64,000 nucleotides of DNA from Pontibacter sp. G13 (GCF_031851795.1 NZ_CP134696.1:2279001-2343000); one strand, 5' to 3'. Shown: positions 35,798 to 48,004, counted from the stretch's first letter. Notes: generated from the sequence alone by a model not told the origin. Numbers and translations are program-made.

Positions 35798-36493
35798 TTA
35801 GATATCTCCCTTGATGAAAATATTTGCCTGAATGTTCAAAGACTTGATTTTCTTCTTTTTCGGATCAGTGTACTTTTGGAGGAAGATCTGATACTCCACG
35901 ATTTCATCTCCATCGTCGGTTTTTTCCAAAAGCCCCGTAAGATCAATCTTCTTCAATGTTGAACCCCGGTTCCCAGATACTTCCAACAAAACTTCCTGAT
36001 AGTATTCAGTCTCTCCGCCATTGATTCTACTTTTCACCGGCTGACTGATTTGTGAGATACTACCACTAGCCTCCAAATACAGATATACCTGTCCTCCAAA
36101 ATCCTTGGTTCCCGGCACATTCCCATATTCATACCAGAGGTGGATATATGGCAGATCATGTGGATCTGTACCCGTGGAAGCATTTGGATTTCGCTCAACC
36201 TGCATACTGTCAGATTCTGATCCACGATTGACGGTTACCGATACTCCCTTACCGATTTGGGTTTCAGTCTTATTGGGAAGGACAGTAATGGATTTGAGCT
36301 CCACATCGTCTGCGTCGTTTCCTGCTTGGTTGAGGTCAATCACCAAGGTAGAGTAGGACGATGCACTAGCTGCATCTGTGAAGGTTTCATGGGTAATGGA
36401 GTCTCCAGACCGGGCGGCGACGCCTACGTCAAGTTTATACGTATCCGAGTCCTTCAACAGAAGTACATAAGGTTTGCTTCTAACGAGTGACAT
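35798..36493 (-). CDS. Unrecognised protein encoded with tectonin-trypsin fusion
   Basis: 231 residues and no family that I recognise. There is no signal peptide or membrane segment. Predicted strands alternate with acidic, Gly/Ser-rich loops (VLLLKDSDTYKLDVGVAARSGD; YIHLWYEYGNVPGTKDFGGQVYLYLEASGS), suggesting two beta-sandwich-like halves. The last third is lysine-rich (YTDPKKKKIKSLNIQANIF). It starts 29 bases after the stop of the protease gene and shares its terminator, so the two are one operon. It may be a partner, substrate or inhibitor of the protease (inference). Confidence 0.75.
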   Translation of the reverse strand: MSLVRSKPYVLLLKDSDTYKLDVGVAARSGDSITHETFTDAASASSYSTLVIDLNQAGNDADDVELKSITVLPNKTETQIGKGVSVTVNRGSESDSMQVERNPNASTGTDPHDLPYIHLWYEYGNVPGTKDFGGQVYLYLEASGSISQISQPVKSRINGGETEYYQEVLLEVSGNRGSTLKKIDLTGLLEKTDDGDEIVEYQIFLQKYTDPKKKKIKSLNIQANIFIKGDI

Positions 36494-36522
36494 TTTGAAA
36501 TGTATTTAAGGTTTGAAAAGGA

Positions 36523-39189
36523 TTATTTGTTGTGATTGAGTACATTCAGTTTTTGGCACGACTCAGCGTTTTTATGAATGGGGCCTAGTCTATTTGGAGA
36601 TGAAAACCCGTCTTCCATCACCCAGTCACTTCTTCCATTCATGAGCATACCGATCCACTCGTGGGTTAATCTATCAAACACGGGCGATCCCGAATTCCCA
36701 CCAAATGCATCTACGGTTGCTTTGAAATAGCTTGAATTATTATCGGCTTGTCTTACCTTCCCTCCAGAAGACCAGATCTGTACGAGACCTATTGGGTGTC
36801 CAAGCATATACACTGACCGAAAATTTCGAAGTATGGGAGATAGATGGGGAGAGATAGGTACCGCTCCTTTAACGGGGCGGTCTAGCTGCAAGAGAGCCCA
36901 ATCATATTCTATGGATCTCTGGTATTTTTCCACCTGTACGGGACGATATATGTCTCGACTATTCACTACAGAATAAGGATTGTGAGGATGGTATTTTCTA
37001 AAGCACCGGATCAGTACGATTCCATTCAGATCAATTTGCCCATCTCGAAAGTCTGAAGAGCTGCTATTTTGGTTATATCCAATCATGTGAGCGCAGGTCA
37101 AGACTTGATCAGATTCGAGTAGAGTTGCAGTCCCTTTGGCACCGATCTTTTCGTCTATATAGGGCATGGAATCATCATCCCAGATAAAGCCCCATTTGTC
37201 CCAGAGTGCCTGCGTTTTTGATTTCAGCTTCAAGTGGGATACTCCCTGTTGAGACCTGGGCTCAGAACTATCAGAATCACAAGGCGGAAGATTTCCCTGA
37301 ATGGGGCTTACCGCCTCAGCGTCAAATACTGCAAGGACAGATTTTCCGTGTTTTAGCACTTCATCTTCTACCTTTAGATAGGGTATCCCACGCTCATCCA
37401 ATGCCCAAATGGTACCTTCTGAGGCCATCCAGATCTTGGACTCTTCATTCGGTGCAGAGCAAATGTCGGTTGATGGGGTCGAAGGAGCGTCTGTAGGTCG
37501 GACGGGAAATTGGAACAGCTTGCCGTCCGTATTCCGCCAAATACACAGATCCTCGAGGTACACCACGGAATCGATAGATCCCTCAGTAATTGTATCTGTT
37601 CTCACGAATAGCCAACCCTCGTGGGTCAATTGGTATATGAACAAATCCTGCTCCCGGTAGATACAAACCTGATTGTTGTTGCCGCCTTTCAATCCCTTGA
37701 CTCCTTGGATATTTAGCAGTTGATCAGTCCCCATCAGTGAGGGAAAACATAGGGAGGTTCGATATGAATTAGAATTCCCCTCATTGCGAACATGAACATA
37801 TCCAATATTACCCGATTGTGTCGCAACCCAAATAGCCGTTTCACTATTCCCCTTGATACCGGCAGCGATTTTATCGATGGGATCATCTAGCTGGTGGACT
37901 GACAAAAGCTCAGTCTCGATGTAAGTATCCGGACCATCCAACCTCAATTGGAGTAGAAAGAGGCAATGATCTTCGCTCAATCCAACTGCTAAGCTCAATA
38001 CTGAGCTACCCAATTCGGGGTGATCTCGATAGGTACAGGCCACCCAATCGGCAATGGTTGCGAGTTCCTTGAGTTTAAAATCCTCTTGCAAACTTCCTTC
38101 AACCCAATGGATGCCCCATTCTTGCCGTTCATTGTGGAAGACTGCACGACTGGCATACCAAAGTCCCTCATCATCGAGGGCCCATGCTAGATCTTTCGAA
38201 TATGGCTGTAAAGTCTTCAAAGGTTGGGGGAGTTCACTCTTCTGCCAACCTGATAGCTGGATAGATTTTCGGTGAATCATCCCAGCATCATCCAGGAGAT
38301 AGGGAATCCCATCCACCCCAACTTCCAATTCGCGGTAAGGTATCTTTCCCTCTTTCGGTCGCTCCAACGGCTTTAGATCACTTAGTGTGAACGTATTGAC
38401 GGATCCATCAAACAGTATAGAGCCACTCCAAATCTCACATTCGGTCATGAACCATACAATCAGTCGAGCCTCCGTACCGTCCGGATCAAAGTAGTAGTCA
38501 GGATTGACGATTTTCAGGTCGTGCAATTTGATCTGATCGAATTCGGAGCTGGCAATCTCTACCTCTATCCAGCCTTTTATCTTGAAGATCTGATTATGGG
38601 TTATCAGTAATTTGCGCTCTTCCTTATCCCATCCCAATACAACCTCATAGCCCCCCGCTAGATCTAGCTTGAAACTGTCCAGAATCGTGAATCGCGGACT
38701 AGAATTATTGCCAGAACCATCCTTTTTGCTCCACACTTGGCGAAATCCCCCAATCCATTTCACGGCCTCTCCCTGAGGATTGAGTCCCCATACAGAGGTA
38801 TCACTCCCAACCACCAGTTTGTGGGGTACTTTATCTTGATGACTTTTGTTGATGCTATCGAATTTAAGCTTGATCTCAAACTCCGAACCATTCCATCTGA
38901 CCAGATCCTTTTCCGGAATCGTGATTCCCCATACAGCTCCATCCCTACCTACCGACAACGTTTCGAACTTTTTACCAGGAACGATTTCAAATTCAGAGCC
39001 ATTCCAATAAAAAGGATGTCCCTCTCTATTGAGCGCCCAGACATGATCTGGATTTCCCACGCTGATAGATTTGAATTGGTCGATCGAAGCTTCCGGCATG
39101 GGAAAAATACCCGTTTTGGCCGGTTGATCGTAGGTGCATTTCAAATCCGAATCACCGTATATGACTTTTGTTGCATTGGTAGTGATCAT
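36523..39189 (-). CDS. Tectonin-like propeller fused to trypsin-like serine protease
   Basis: 888 residues. Residues about 35-640 contain repeated beta-propeller strands of tectonin type: a VWALNREGHPFYWNGSEFE pattern recurs as VWGITIPEKDLVRWNGSEFE, VWGLNPQGEAVKW, AWALDDEGLWY, IWALDERGIPYLK. Residues about 660-880 are a chymotrypsin/V8-like protease with His701 in LTCAHMIGY, Asp763 in YDWALLQLD and Ser833 in GGNSGSPVFD, a complete triad. No signal peptide or membrane helix is visible, unlike most bacterial members of this protease family. The propeller could bind a glycan or protein cue and gate the protease. It is co-transcribed with an unrecognised 231-residue protein. Function is inferred; no close relative is known to me. 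Confidence 0.8.
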   Translation of the reverse strand: MITTNATKVIYGDSDLKCTYDQPAKTGIFPMPEASIDQFKSISVGNPDHVWALNREGHPFYWNGSEFEIVPGKKFETLSVGRDGAVWGITIPEKDLVRWNGSEFEIKLKFDSINKSHQDKVPHKLVVGSDTSVWGLNPQGEAVKWIGGFRQVWSKKDGSGNNSSPRFTILDSFKLDLAGGYEVVLGWDKEERKLLITHNQIFKIKGWIEVEIASSEFDQIKLHDLKIVNPDYYFDPDGTEARLIVWFMTECEIWSGSILFDGSVNTFTLSDLKPLERPKEGKIPYRELEVGVDGIPYLLDDAGMIHRKSIQLSGWQKSELPQPLKTLQPYSKDLAWALDDEGLWYASRAVFHNERQEWGIHWVEGSLQEDFKLKELATIADWVACTYRDHPELGSSVLSLAVGLSEDHCLFLLQLRLDGPDTYIETELLSVHQLDDPIDKIAAGIKGNSETAIWVATQSGNIGYVHVRNEGNSNSYRTSLCFPSLMGTDQLLNIQGVKGLKGGNNNQVCIYREQDLFIYQLTHEGWLFVRTDTITEGSIDSVVYLEDLCIWRNTDGKLFQFPVRPTDAPSTPSTDICSAPNEESKIWMASEGTIWALDERGIPYLKVEDEVLKHGKSVLAVFDAEAVSPIQGNLPPCDSDSSEPRSQQGVSHLKLKSKTQALWDKWGFIWDDDSMPYIDEKIGAKGTATLLESDQVLTCAHMIGYNQNSSSSDFRDGQIDLNGIVLIRCFRKYHPHNPYSVVNSRDIYRPVQVEKYQRSIEYDWALLQLDRPVKGAVPISPHLSPILRNFRSVYMLGHPIGLVQIWSSGGKVRQADNNSSYFKATVDAFGGNSGSPVFDRLTHEWIGMLMNGRSDWVMEDGFSSPNRLGPIHKNAESCQKLNVLNHNK

Positions 39190-39793
39190 GGAATTATGGT
39201 TTTCGAGATCTAAAGAGGGATGACCGTTATGTAACAGGTATCTTATGAGATTTCATTATTCAGAAATTAGACTTATTACGAAATATACTAAATACCAATT
39301 CATTCTACCCCTCAAAATCAAAAGGCGTGTGAGCAGGCCCACAAGGGGCCTGCAGGTGATAATTGGATCCATCGATTGATATGTTCTTGCACCAGTCACA
39401 CGATATGTTTTAGATCATAGATTGTATCATATCGGGGAATAAGGAGGTACCCTTTCTCTTGACAGCCCCTTCAATCCACAACCTGTTTTCGTAGCTTAAG
39501 ATTCTTTGGATAATTCCCCTATTGGGATTGAAACAAAGGAAGGAATTGATCTCATATCAAAACACCCCGACTTTTGGTTGAGGCCCCCCTACTTTTGAGG
39601 GTATTGCACACATTTTAGGGAAAGATACCCGCATAAAATTGGGAGTCATTTAGCACAGGGCGGCTGGTTTCTTGAAATGCCTAGAGGAAAGCAATCCCCT
39701 TGGCTGAGCCGGATTTCGTCTGATGCGGAGATAGGTGGGCAATCCAGCTCCATGACAGCTTGCATATCTGGATGGATTCCGTTAATATTCAGA
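39190..39793. other. Divergent intergenic region upstream of hmgA
   Basis: About 600 bases with no credible gene. A perfect hairpin GCAGGCCC-ACAAG-GGGCCTGC lies at 39333-39353 but has no U-tract. TACTTTTG at 39590-39597 resembles a plus-strand -7 box without a well-placed partner. The protease operon promoter should be at the left end but was not identified. Confidence 0.45.
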
Positions 39794-39807
39794 CTTGACA
39801 TGTCAAG
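39794..39807. promoter_or_regulatory. Palindromic operator 1 of hmgA
   Basis: CTTGACATGTCAAG, a perfect 14-base palindrome. The 12-base core TTGACATGTCAA recurs identically 51 bases downstream. It lies upstream of the predicted hmgA promoter. Confidence 0.7.
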
Positions 39808-39834
39808 AATCTGGTCTTGTTTTAGAGATCCTGC

Positions 39835-39842
39835 TATCTTTG
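39835..39842 (+). promoter_or_regulatory. Candidate -7 promoter box of hmgA
   Basis: TATCTTTG matches TAnnTTTG exactly. A TTG at 39817-39819 is 15 bases upstream, slightly short of the usual spacing. Transcription would begin near 39848, inside operator 2. Confidence 0.55.
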
Positions 39843-39844
39843 TT

Positions 39845-39858
39845 ATTGACATGTCAAT
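39845..39858. promoter_or_regulatory. Palindromic operator 2 of hmgA
   Basis: ATTGACATGTCAAT, a perfect 14-base palindrome with the same core as operator 1. It overlaps the predicted transcription start, so a bound repressor would block initiation. Confidence 0.7.
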
Positions 39859-39886
39859 TAATTTGCGCCCCTAAGATCTCGATCCT

Positions 39887-41059
39887 ATGCCCATTTATCA
39901 CCGCCTTGGGAAGATTCCTCCCAAGCGCCATACACAATTCCGCAAACCAGACGGCAGTCTCTACCAAGAGCAGTTGTTCGGTACGATTGGATTCGATGGG
40001 ATGTCTTCGCTACTCTACCACGAGCATCCACCTACTCACGTCAAGGAAATTCTAAAATCCACTGATGTATCTCCCAAGATCGCAGTGACCAAGAATATCC
40101 ACTCTCGCAAGCTGGTCGGCTTCGATGTCCCTCCACAGGATGACTTCCTCGATAGCCGAGAGACCTTGCTAGTCAACACTGATGTTCACGTCGGAGTGGC
40201 AGCCCCACGCAAATCCCTGCGCGAGTATTTCTACAAAAATGCGGATGCCGATGAGATGTTATTCATCCACAAAGGGACGGGGACGCTCCGTACCCAATTG
40301 GGGAATATTCCCTTCGAATATGGGGACTACCTGATCATTCCGAGAGGCATCATTTATCAAATTGATTTCGATACGGAGGACAATCGCATCCTGTATGCAG
40401 AATCCTTCCACCCCATTTATACCCCCAAACGCTACCGCAACTGGTTCGGCCAATTGTTGGAGCACTCCCCATTCTGTGAGCGGGACTACAAATTGCCACA
40501 GGATTTGGAGACGCATGACGAGCAAGGCGACTTCGTGATCAAGGTCAAGAAGGAAGGCACGCTCCACGAGTTGCTCTACGATTATCATCCATTTGACGTA
40601 GTGGGCTGGGACGGCTACAATTTCCCTTATGGCTTCTCGATCCACAATTTCGAGCCGATTACGGGCCGTGTCCATCAGCCACCTCCGGTACACCAGACCT
40701 TCGAGACCAAAGCGTTCGTGATCTGTTCGTTTTGTCCACGTCTGTACGACTATCATCCCAAGGCCATTCCCGCTCCCTACAACCACTCCAACATCGACTC
40801 CGATGAGGTGCTGTACTACGTAGATGGGGATTTCATGAGCCGCAACGATATCGGTCCGGGACATATCAGCTTGCATCCAGCCGGCATTCCACATGGTCCT
40901 CACCCTGGCGCTTACGAACGAAGCATCGGTCAGACAGTCACGGAAGAATTGGCGGTGATGATCGATACCTTCAAGCCGCTTCAGGTCACGGAAAATGCCC
41001 TCAAAATCGACGATGGGAAATATTACCAATCGTGGATGGGTAAGAAGAAATTGACTTGA
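39887..41059 (+). CDS. hmgA: Homogentisate 1,2-dioxygenase
   Basis: 390-residue cytosolic non-haem iron enzyme that opens the ring of homogentisate to maleylacetoacetate in tyrosine/phenylalanine breakdown. Family motifs include YHRLGKIPPKRHTQFR at the start, ADEMLFIHKGTGTLRTQLG and IIPRGIIYQIDF for the first cupin. In the C-terminal cupin the iron ligands are His300 and Glu307 in NHSNIDSDE and His336 in AGIPHGPH. It stands alone as a gene; no fahA or hppD neighbour is present. Its promoter is bracketed by two identical palindromes, indicating dedicated control by a dimeric repressor not encoded here. A strong terminator follows. Confidence 0.95.
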   Translation: MPIYHRLGKIPPKRHTQFRKPDGSLYQEQLFGTIGFDGMSSLLYHEHPPTHVKEILKSTDVSPKIAVTKNIHSRKLVGFDVPPQDDFLDSRETLLVNTDVHVGVAAPRKSLREYFYKNADADEMLFIHKGTGTLRTQLGNIPFEYGDYLIIPRGIIYQIDFDTEDNRILYAESFHPIYTPKRYRNWFGQLLEHSPFCERDYKLPQDLETHDEQGDFVIKVKKEGTLHELLYDYHPFDVVGWDGYNFPYGFSIHNFEPITGRVHQPPPVHQTFETKAFVICSFCPRLYDYHPKAIPAPYNHSNIDSDEVLYYVDGDFMSRNDIGPGHISLHPAGIPHGPHPGAYERSIGQTVTEELAVMIDTFKPLQVTENALKIDDGKYYQSWMGKKKLT

Positions 41060-41081
41060 TCGTCCTTCTGAAATGATCTCT

Positions 41082-41126
41082 AGCCCCAGACTTCACAAAT
41101 CCTGTGTAGTTTGGGGCTTGTCTTTT
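41082..41126 (+). terminator. Rho-independent terminator of hmgA
   Basis: AGCCCCAGACTTCACA pairs with TGTGTAGTTTGGGGCT (one wobble, one mismatch) around AATCC and is followed by TGTCTTTT. Confidence 0.85.
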
Positions 41127-41287
41127 GGGTAAAAAGATCACTTCCGACTTTGCTCCATCATTGGCACATTTCCTCCTAATCCGCTTTCGCTATGAATGCT
41201 TTTCTTCAGGCTATCGGCCAATACGTTTCTCTGTCAAATGCACTGATAGAGGATCTGCACGCGTCCGCACATGCGGTGGAGTTCACG

Positions 41288-41323
41288 AAAAAAGGAGACC
41301 GCCGATTTGGCGATCTCCTTTTT
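41288..41323 (-). terminator. Bidirectional terminator after cytochrome gene
   Basis: AAAAAGGAGA..GCC-GATTT-GGC..TCTCCTTTTT forms a stem with A and T tracts on both sides, so it can act in both directions. It lies 25 bases beyond the cytochrome stop codon. Confidence 0.85.
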
Positions 41324-41347
41324 GGGTAAAATGGTCGGGCTAGGGAA

Positions 41348-41686
41348 TTATTCCAAATACCCTCCGTCGGCCCATTCAGCGATCAGATCACGCTGACTCA
41401 CTTCCAGCAATCCAGTCGGTGGCATAGGAGCTTGGCCATCATTCATCCGTTGGATAACGGCTCCATTTTGAGTGGCATCTTTCAGGTTGGCATAAGTCGA
41501 AAGGTCTACATCTCCTGATGGTTCTGTGCCACTGTGGCATCCCGTACAGTAGAGATCCATGATCGGTTTCACGTCTGCTGTGTAGGTAATTTCCACAGTA
41601 GGCGTGTTTTCAGGCTCGGTGTTCTCGGTACAGCTGATGGCCAATCCTAATATCATGGCGGGCACCATCCATCTCCAGTAAGTCAT
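41348..41686 (-). CDS. Monohaem c-type cytochrome lipoprotein
   Basis: 112 residues with a lipoprotein signal (MTYWRWMVPAMILGLAISC, Cys19). The haem site is CTGCH at 47-51, and Met88 in APMPPTG is the probable second axial ligand. The domain is short (about 75 residues) and resembles the cytochrome-c modules of Bacteroidota surface lipoproteins (YTADVKPIMDLYCTGCHSG). It probably carries electrons on the periplasmic face of a membrane. It is a single-gene unit with no oxidase or dehydrogenase neighbour, so its partner is unknown. Confidence 0.88.
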   Translation of the reverse strand: MTYWRWMVPAMILGLAISCTENTEPENTPTVEITYTADVKPIMDLYCTGCHSGTEPSGDVDLSTYANLKDATQNGAVIQRMNDGQAPMPPTGLLEVSQRDLIAEWADGGYLE

Positions 41687-42261
41687 AGGTGTATTGTTTG
41701 GGTGGGAAATCTTTTCCCCGATGGGTTGGATATCCCGTTCAGGTAAAAGATTAATCCGAAACTAACACTTTACCAGTTTTCAAATCTTAGGGATTATGGA
41801 GAAATATCCTGAACGTGTCTCAGTGGGACCCAAGGGAGTCAAAGCAGGTGTTGAATTACGACTTTCCCAAATAAAGCGGTCTTTAAAAATGGTAGCCAGA
41901 TCCTACCCCCCAAATGAAGGGGAGACTTCACAAAAAGGAGGGACGATGCTACATTTATAGGGATAGCAAATCCAACTTCTCCCCTCTTTATTTGCAGGAC
42001 CAGATCAAGAGATGAAACACAATATCCTATGTCCATTCAAGAATGGTAGGGGGATAGCAATTCTTCCCCAATCACTTTATTTGATTTCTTTTGTTCCTAC
42101 AGCATGTACTGATCTGTCAACTTGGATCAGCATGACTCTGGCCAAGTCATGCTATTTCCTTGTTTCCATCTCACAATCAACCATGATGATTACACGTTAC
42201 TTCTCCACCTCGGACAGATGGATCGGCACAACTGCTTGGAATACCTCCCAACGCGACCTCA
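41687..42261. other. Intergenic region before short histidine kinase
   Basis: About 575 bases between divergent genes with no credible coding sequence. A short hairpin GCATGAC/GTCATGC lies at 42130-42152, overlapping an alternative ACTTGG/CCAAGT pairing. No promoter box of the TAnnTTTG type was placed with confidence. Confidence 0.4.
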
Positions 42262-43245
42262 ATGAACCTTATCCAAATCTTATGTGATCCACCTGGAAAT
42301 TATTCTTTATCCAATGAATTCGTTTCCCCTTCCCCCATCCCATTGACCTTCAATCATTTATTCTCATCCTCTTTTTTCGAACCGATTCAAGCCGGGCCGC
42401 TAGACCTTTTGCTACAGATTTCCCTGCCCAGTTTTTGGGAATCCATTGCCTGTCTCACCTTCATTACCTTGGGGATTGTCAATGGAATCTGGATATATGT
42501 GCAGTACCGTCAAAAGCAAAGACGCGAGGCCGAGCACAGTTTGATCGACCAAAAACTGGAATCCAGGGCTGATGCCATCCAGCAATCCATTCAGTGGGGA
42601 GAAGAGTCTCGCAGGAAGGAACTGGCGATGGATATTCACGATTCGGTAGGCGGAATGCTCAGTACGCTTTTTCAGCGGTTTGATATGCTCAAGGAGCGAC
42701 ACGAAATCCAAGATGACCAATACGATCACAGCTTGGAACTCATCCATGAAACGCTTCAAAAAGTCAGGACCGTTACACGTCCGATGTTTGCAGGCAGTAT
42801 ATCGCCTGTGGGGTTGGTAGATGCCGTGCGGACCTTGGCGGATTTCATCTCGGAATTTAGCGACTTGCATGTACAGGTCCATTCGCACGACTTGACGCCT
42901 GACACCTTGCCCGAATACGTCCGAACAGATGTATTGAGATTGGTCCAAAGTGCCATGTCCAACACATTGAAATTTGGCCATGCCAATCAAGCGGAGATCA
43001 TCCTGACCCTCCGCAAAAAAGATCACGAACTCAGTATTCTCATCGAAGATGATGGGGTAGGATTCAAACCGAATCTCACTTCCGCAAATCCGGATCTCAA
43101 GAGATTCAAGGATCGGATCGATCGTCTCAGTGGAGCGCTAATCGTGGATAGCAACCATGGAAAGGGCACGAGACTCTCCATCAATATTCCGTTGGAAGAT
43201 TACTATTCGACCCTTGCCCAACCGCTCCCCGATAAACCCGAATAA
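42262..43245 (+). CDS. Short membrane-anchored histidine kinase (HisKA_3 type)
   Basis: 327 residues. The N-terminus has one clear membrane helix (about 57-77, IACLTFITLGIVNGIWIYV) and no recognisable sensor domain. The H-box is ELAMDIHDSVGGMLSTLF with His126, followed by an ATPase with MSNTLKFGHA, IEDDGVGF and KRFKDRIDRLSGAL. It resembles the kinase halves of the two TPR kinases (the LFQRFDML and SQRFDFF segments match) but lost or never had the TPR sensor. The start is uncertain because no other ATG precedes the helix. No regulator gene adjoins it; the gene is single, with its own terminator. Confidence 0.82.
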   Translation: MNLIQILCDPPGNYSLSNEFVSPSPIPLTFNHLFSSSFFEPIQAGPLDLLLQISLPSFWESIACLTFITLGIVNGIWIYVQYRQKQRREAEHSLIDQKLESRADAIQQSIQWGEESRRKELAMDIHDSVGGMLSTLFQRFDMLKERHEIQDDQYDHSLELIHETLQKVRTVTRPMFAGSISPVGLVDAVRTLADFISEFSDLHVQVHSHDLTPDTLPEYVRTDVLRLVQSAMSNTLKFGHANQAEIILTLRKKDHELSILIEDDGVGFKPNLTSANPDLKRFKDRIDRLSGALIVDSNHGKGTRLSINIPLEDYYSTLAQPLPDKPE

Positions 43246-43262
43246 ACACGCCCTAATGCGTC

Positions 43263-43306
43263 CCCCGGTTCGGAATTCAATGAATGCCGGCCGGGGAATT
43301 TTTTGG
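43263..43306 (+). terminator. Rho-independent terminator
   Basis: CCCCGG and CCGGGG pair, with an inner CGG/CCG extension, and are followed by AATTTTTTGG. It ends the short kinase transcript. Confidence 0.75.
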
Positions 43307-43410
43307 TTTGAGTGCCTACGCCACCTATGCGCATTCCATCAAATCCAGTCCCCCTTTCTTTCCCTATCCCCCTGTTGGGATGATTCTGATTCGCCAACGT
43401 CCCCTTTTGA

Positions 43411-46725
<3,315 letters not shown>

Positions 46726-46751
46726 ATACATCATCCCTTGTACATCATCGA

Positions 46752-46790
46752 AAGCCCCGCAGATCATTCAGATTTGCGGGGCTTGTGTTT
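46752..46790 (+). terminator. Rho-independent terminator of beta-galactosidase gene
   Basis: AAGCCCCGCAGATC pairs with GATTTGCGGGGCTT around ATTCA, followed by GTGTTT. Confidence 0.8.
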
Positions 46791-46856
46791 GGAGCGATTC
46801 AGGCAATCGAAGCACGCTGCTATTCCTTTTTCTGCGAAGGAAACTGTTGCTGCCCC

Positions 46857-47207
46857 CTAACCTTTCCACCCGCCGATCAAGTTGAGGAGCCGATCCGCCA
46901 ACGCATTCGTCTCACGCTTGGCCACTTCATCCGGGATGGTATTTTTGATGACTTGACGGGAAAGCCTGACGAACTCTCCACGGATGATCGCCAACGCATT
47001 GAGCGCCTCTTGATCTAGGTAGCCAGTCAAAAAATCGTCCGCCATATCCAATGCGGATTCCAGATCGCCCCGCTGAATGCAGGCTCTAATCTCATTCAGG
47101 ACCATCGGTGGCTGCCCAGAAGCTTTCCGAGGAGCATGACCGTGATAATGGATCTCCGAGCGGTTCGTGATCTCGGAGTTGTGGATGTCGCTGAAGTTGT
47201 CTCCCAT
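46857..47207 (-). CDS. Protein with effector-associated-like (EAD11-type) domain
   Basis: 116 residues from the ATG at 47207, chosen because it lies 10 bases after the upstream stop. A frame start at 47312 would overlap that gene. The first ~25 residues form a short motif, GDNFSDIHNSEITNRSEI. The C-terminal ~75 residues are a small helical bundle matching the pattern of effector-associated domains (IRACIQRGDLESALDMADDF; LAIIRGEFVRLSRQ; DEVAKRETNALADRLLNLI). Such domains act as adaptors in bacterial conflict systems, bringing effectors such as proteases, caspases or TIR domains to a sensor. No effector is fused here. Co-transcribed with the DUF6232 gene, whose product ends in a related motif. 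Confidence 0.72.
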   Translation of the reverse strand: MGDNFSDIHNSEITNRSEIHYHGHAPRKASGQPPMVLNEIRACIQRGDLESALDMADDFLTGYLDQEALNALAIIRGEFVRLSRQVIKNTIPDEVAKRETNALADRLLNLIGGWKG

Positions 47208-47217
47208 AGCGTTCGGA

Positions 47218-47814
47218 TTAATAGGTGGTGACTTTGCTGCGGTTGGTGATATTGGAATTGGCGATGTCTTGGAAGATGTCTCCGTTTTGGATGGATCTGT
47301 TGTCTTGGACATAATGGATGTCTCCCGAGTGGAAATTCGCGATGATCGCCTTCTGGCTATCGTGATTCATTGCGATGGTGATGTCCCGGAACAGGCGGTT
47401 GATGAACTCCCGATTATTACTCACGAGCTTTTCGCGGCTAGAGGAAGTCTCGATGACGAGTCCATAGTGTCGAGTTACTTGATCTTTCTTTTGGGTGCGC
47501 TCATAAATCCCATAGCCGATGATGGCAATTCCCACTAGCCCCACCAAGGCGAAGAGGGATTCTTCGGTATTATTAGATAGCCAGTACCCAATGAACGCGA
47601 GCACCATCCCCACCAAGTACATCGCAGGCTTGATGCGATAAATCGCCTTGTAGGTGGTTTTGTAACCGTAAATCCAGATGCGATTGACATTGCTGATCTG
47701 GACGGTTTTACCGCTGTACGTGATCGTCCTTGAGGTGAAAATAAACTTCCTCACATCAAAGTTCTCGGACAGCTGATCGGATTGCTCCACAGAAGCATTT
47801 TGACGATATGCCAT
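47218..47814 (-). CDS. DUF6232-like membrane protein
   Basis: 198 residues. An N-terminal beta-rich part (KFIFTSRTITYSGKTVQISNVNRIWIYGYKTTY) is followed by two adjacent membrane helices (about 75-92 and 95-115) and a second beta/alpha part (HYGLVIETSSSREKLVSNNREFINRLFRDITIAM), the pattern of DUF6232 as I remember it. The C-terminus carries NGDIFQDIANSNITNRSKV, which parallels the opening motif of the next protein. Function unknown; the shared motif suggests the two proteins assemble on a common surface at the membrane. First gene of a two-gene operon; no promoter box found. Confidence 0.72.
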   Translation of the reverse strand: MAYRQNASVEQSDQLSENFDVRKFIFTSRTITYSGKTVQISNVNRIWIYGYKTTYKAIYRIKPAMYLVGMVLAFIGYWLSNNTEESLFALVGLVGIAIIGYGIYERTQKKDQVTRHYGLVIETSSSREKLVSNNREFINRLFRDITIAMNHDSQKAIIANFHSGDIHYVQDNRSIQNGDIFQDIANSNITNRSKVTTY

Positions 47815-48004
47815 AAGTAGGATATTTTAAAACAATCATAATATCCTACTATATACAATTTAAGCAAGCAGCTTTTCCCCCTGCTTTTGAGGGGGTTAAG
47901 GGGATTCATTTAGGTTTGAATGCAATGATTGAAAATGAGGGAAGCATGGATTCCCCCAGAGGAGACACGGACGAGATCTCAGTCAATACCTCATCCTTCT
48001 GAAT

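Noticed and set aside
42012-42287. 91-codon plus-strand frame before the short kinase
   Set aside because: It overlaps the kinase start and has no domain-like sequence; composition is that of intergenic DNA.
47208-47312. N-terminal extension of the effector-associated-like protein
   Set aside because: It would overlap the 3' end of the DUF6232 gene by about 95 bases. The Ser/Thr/Pro-rich translation looks like a shadow frame, and an ATG lies right after that gene.
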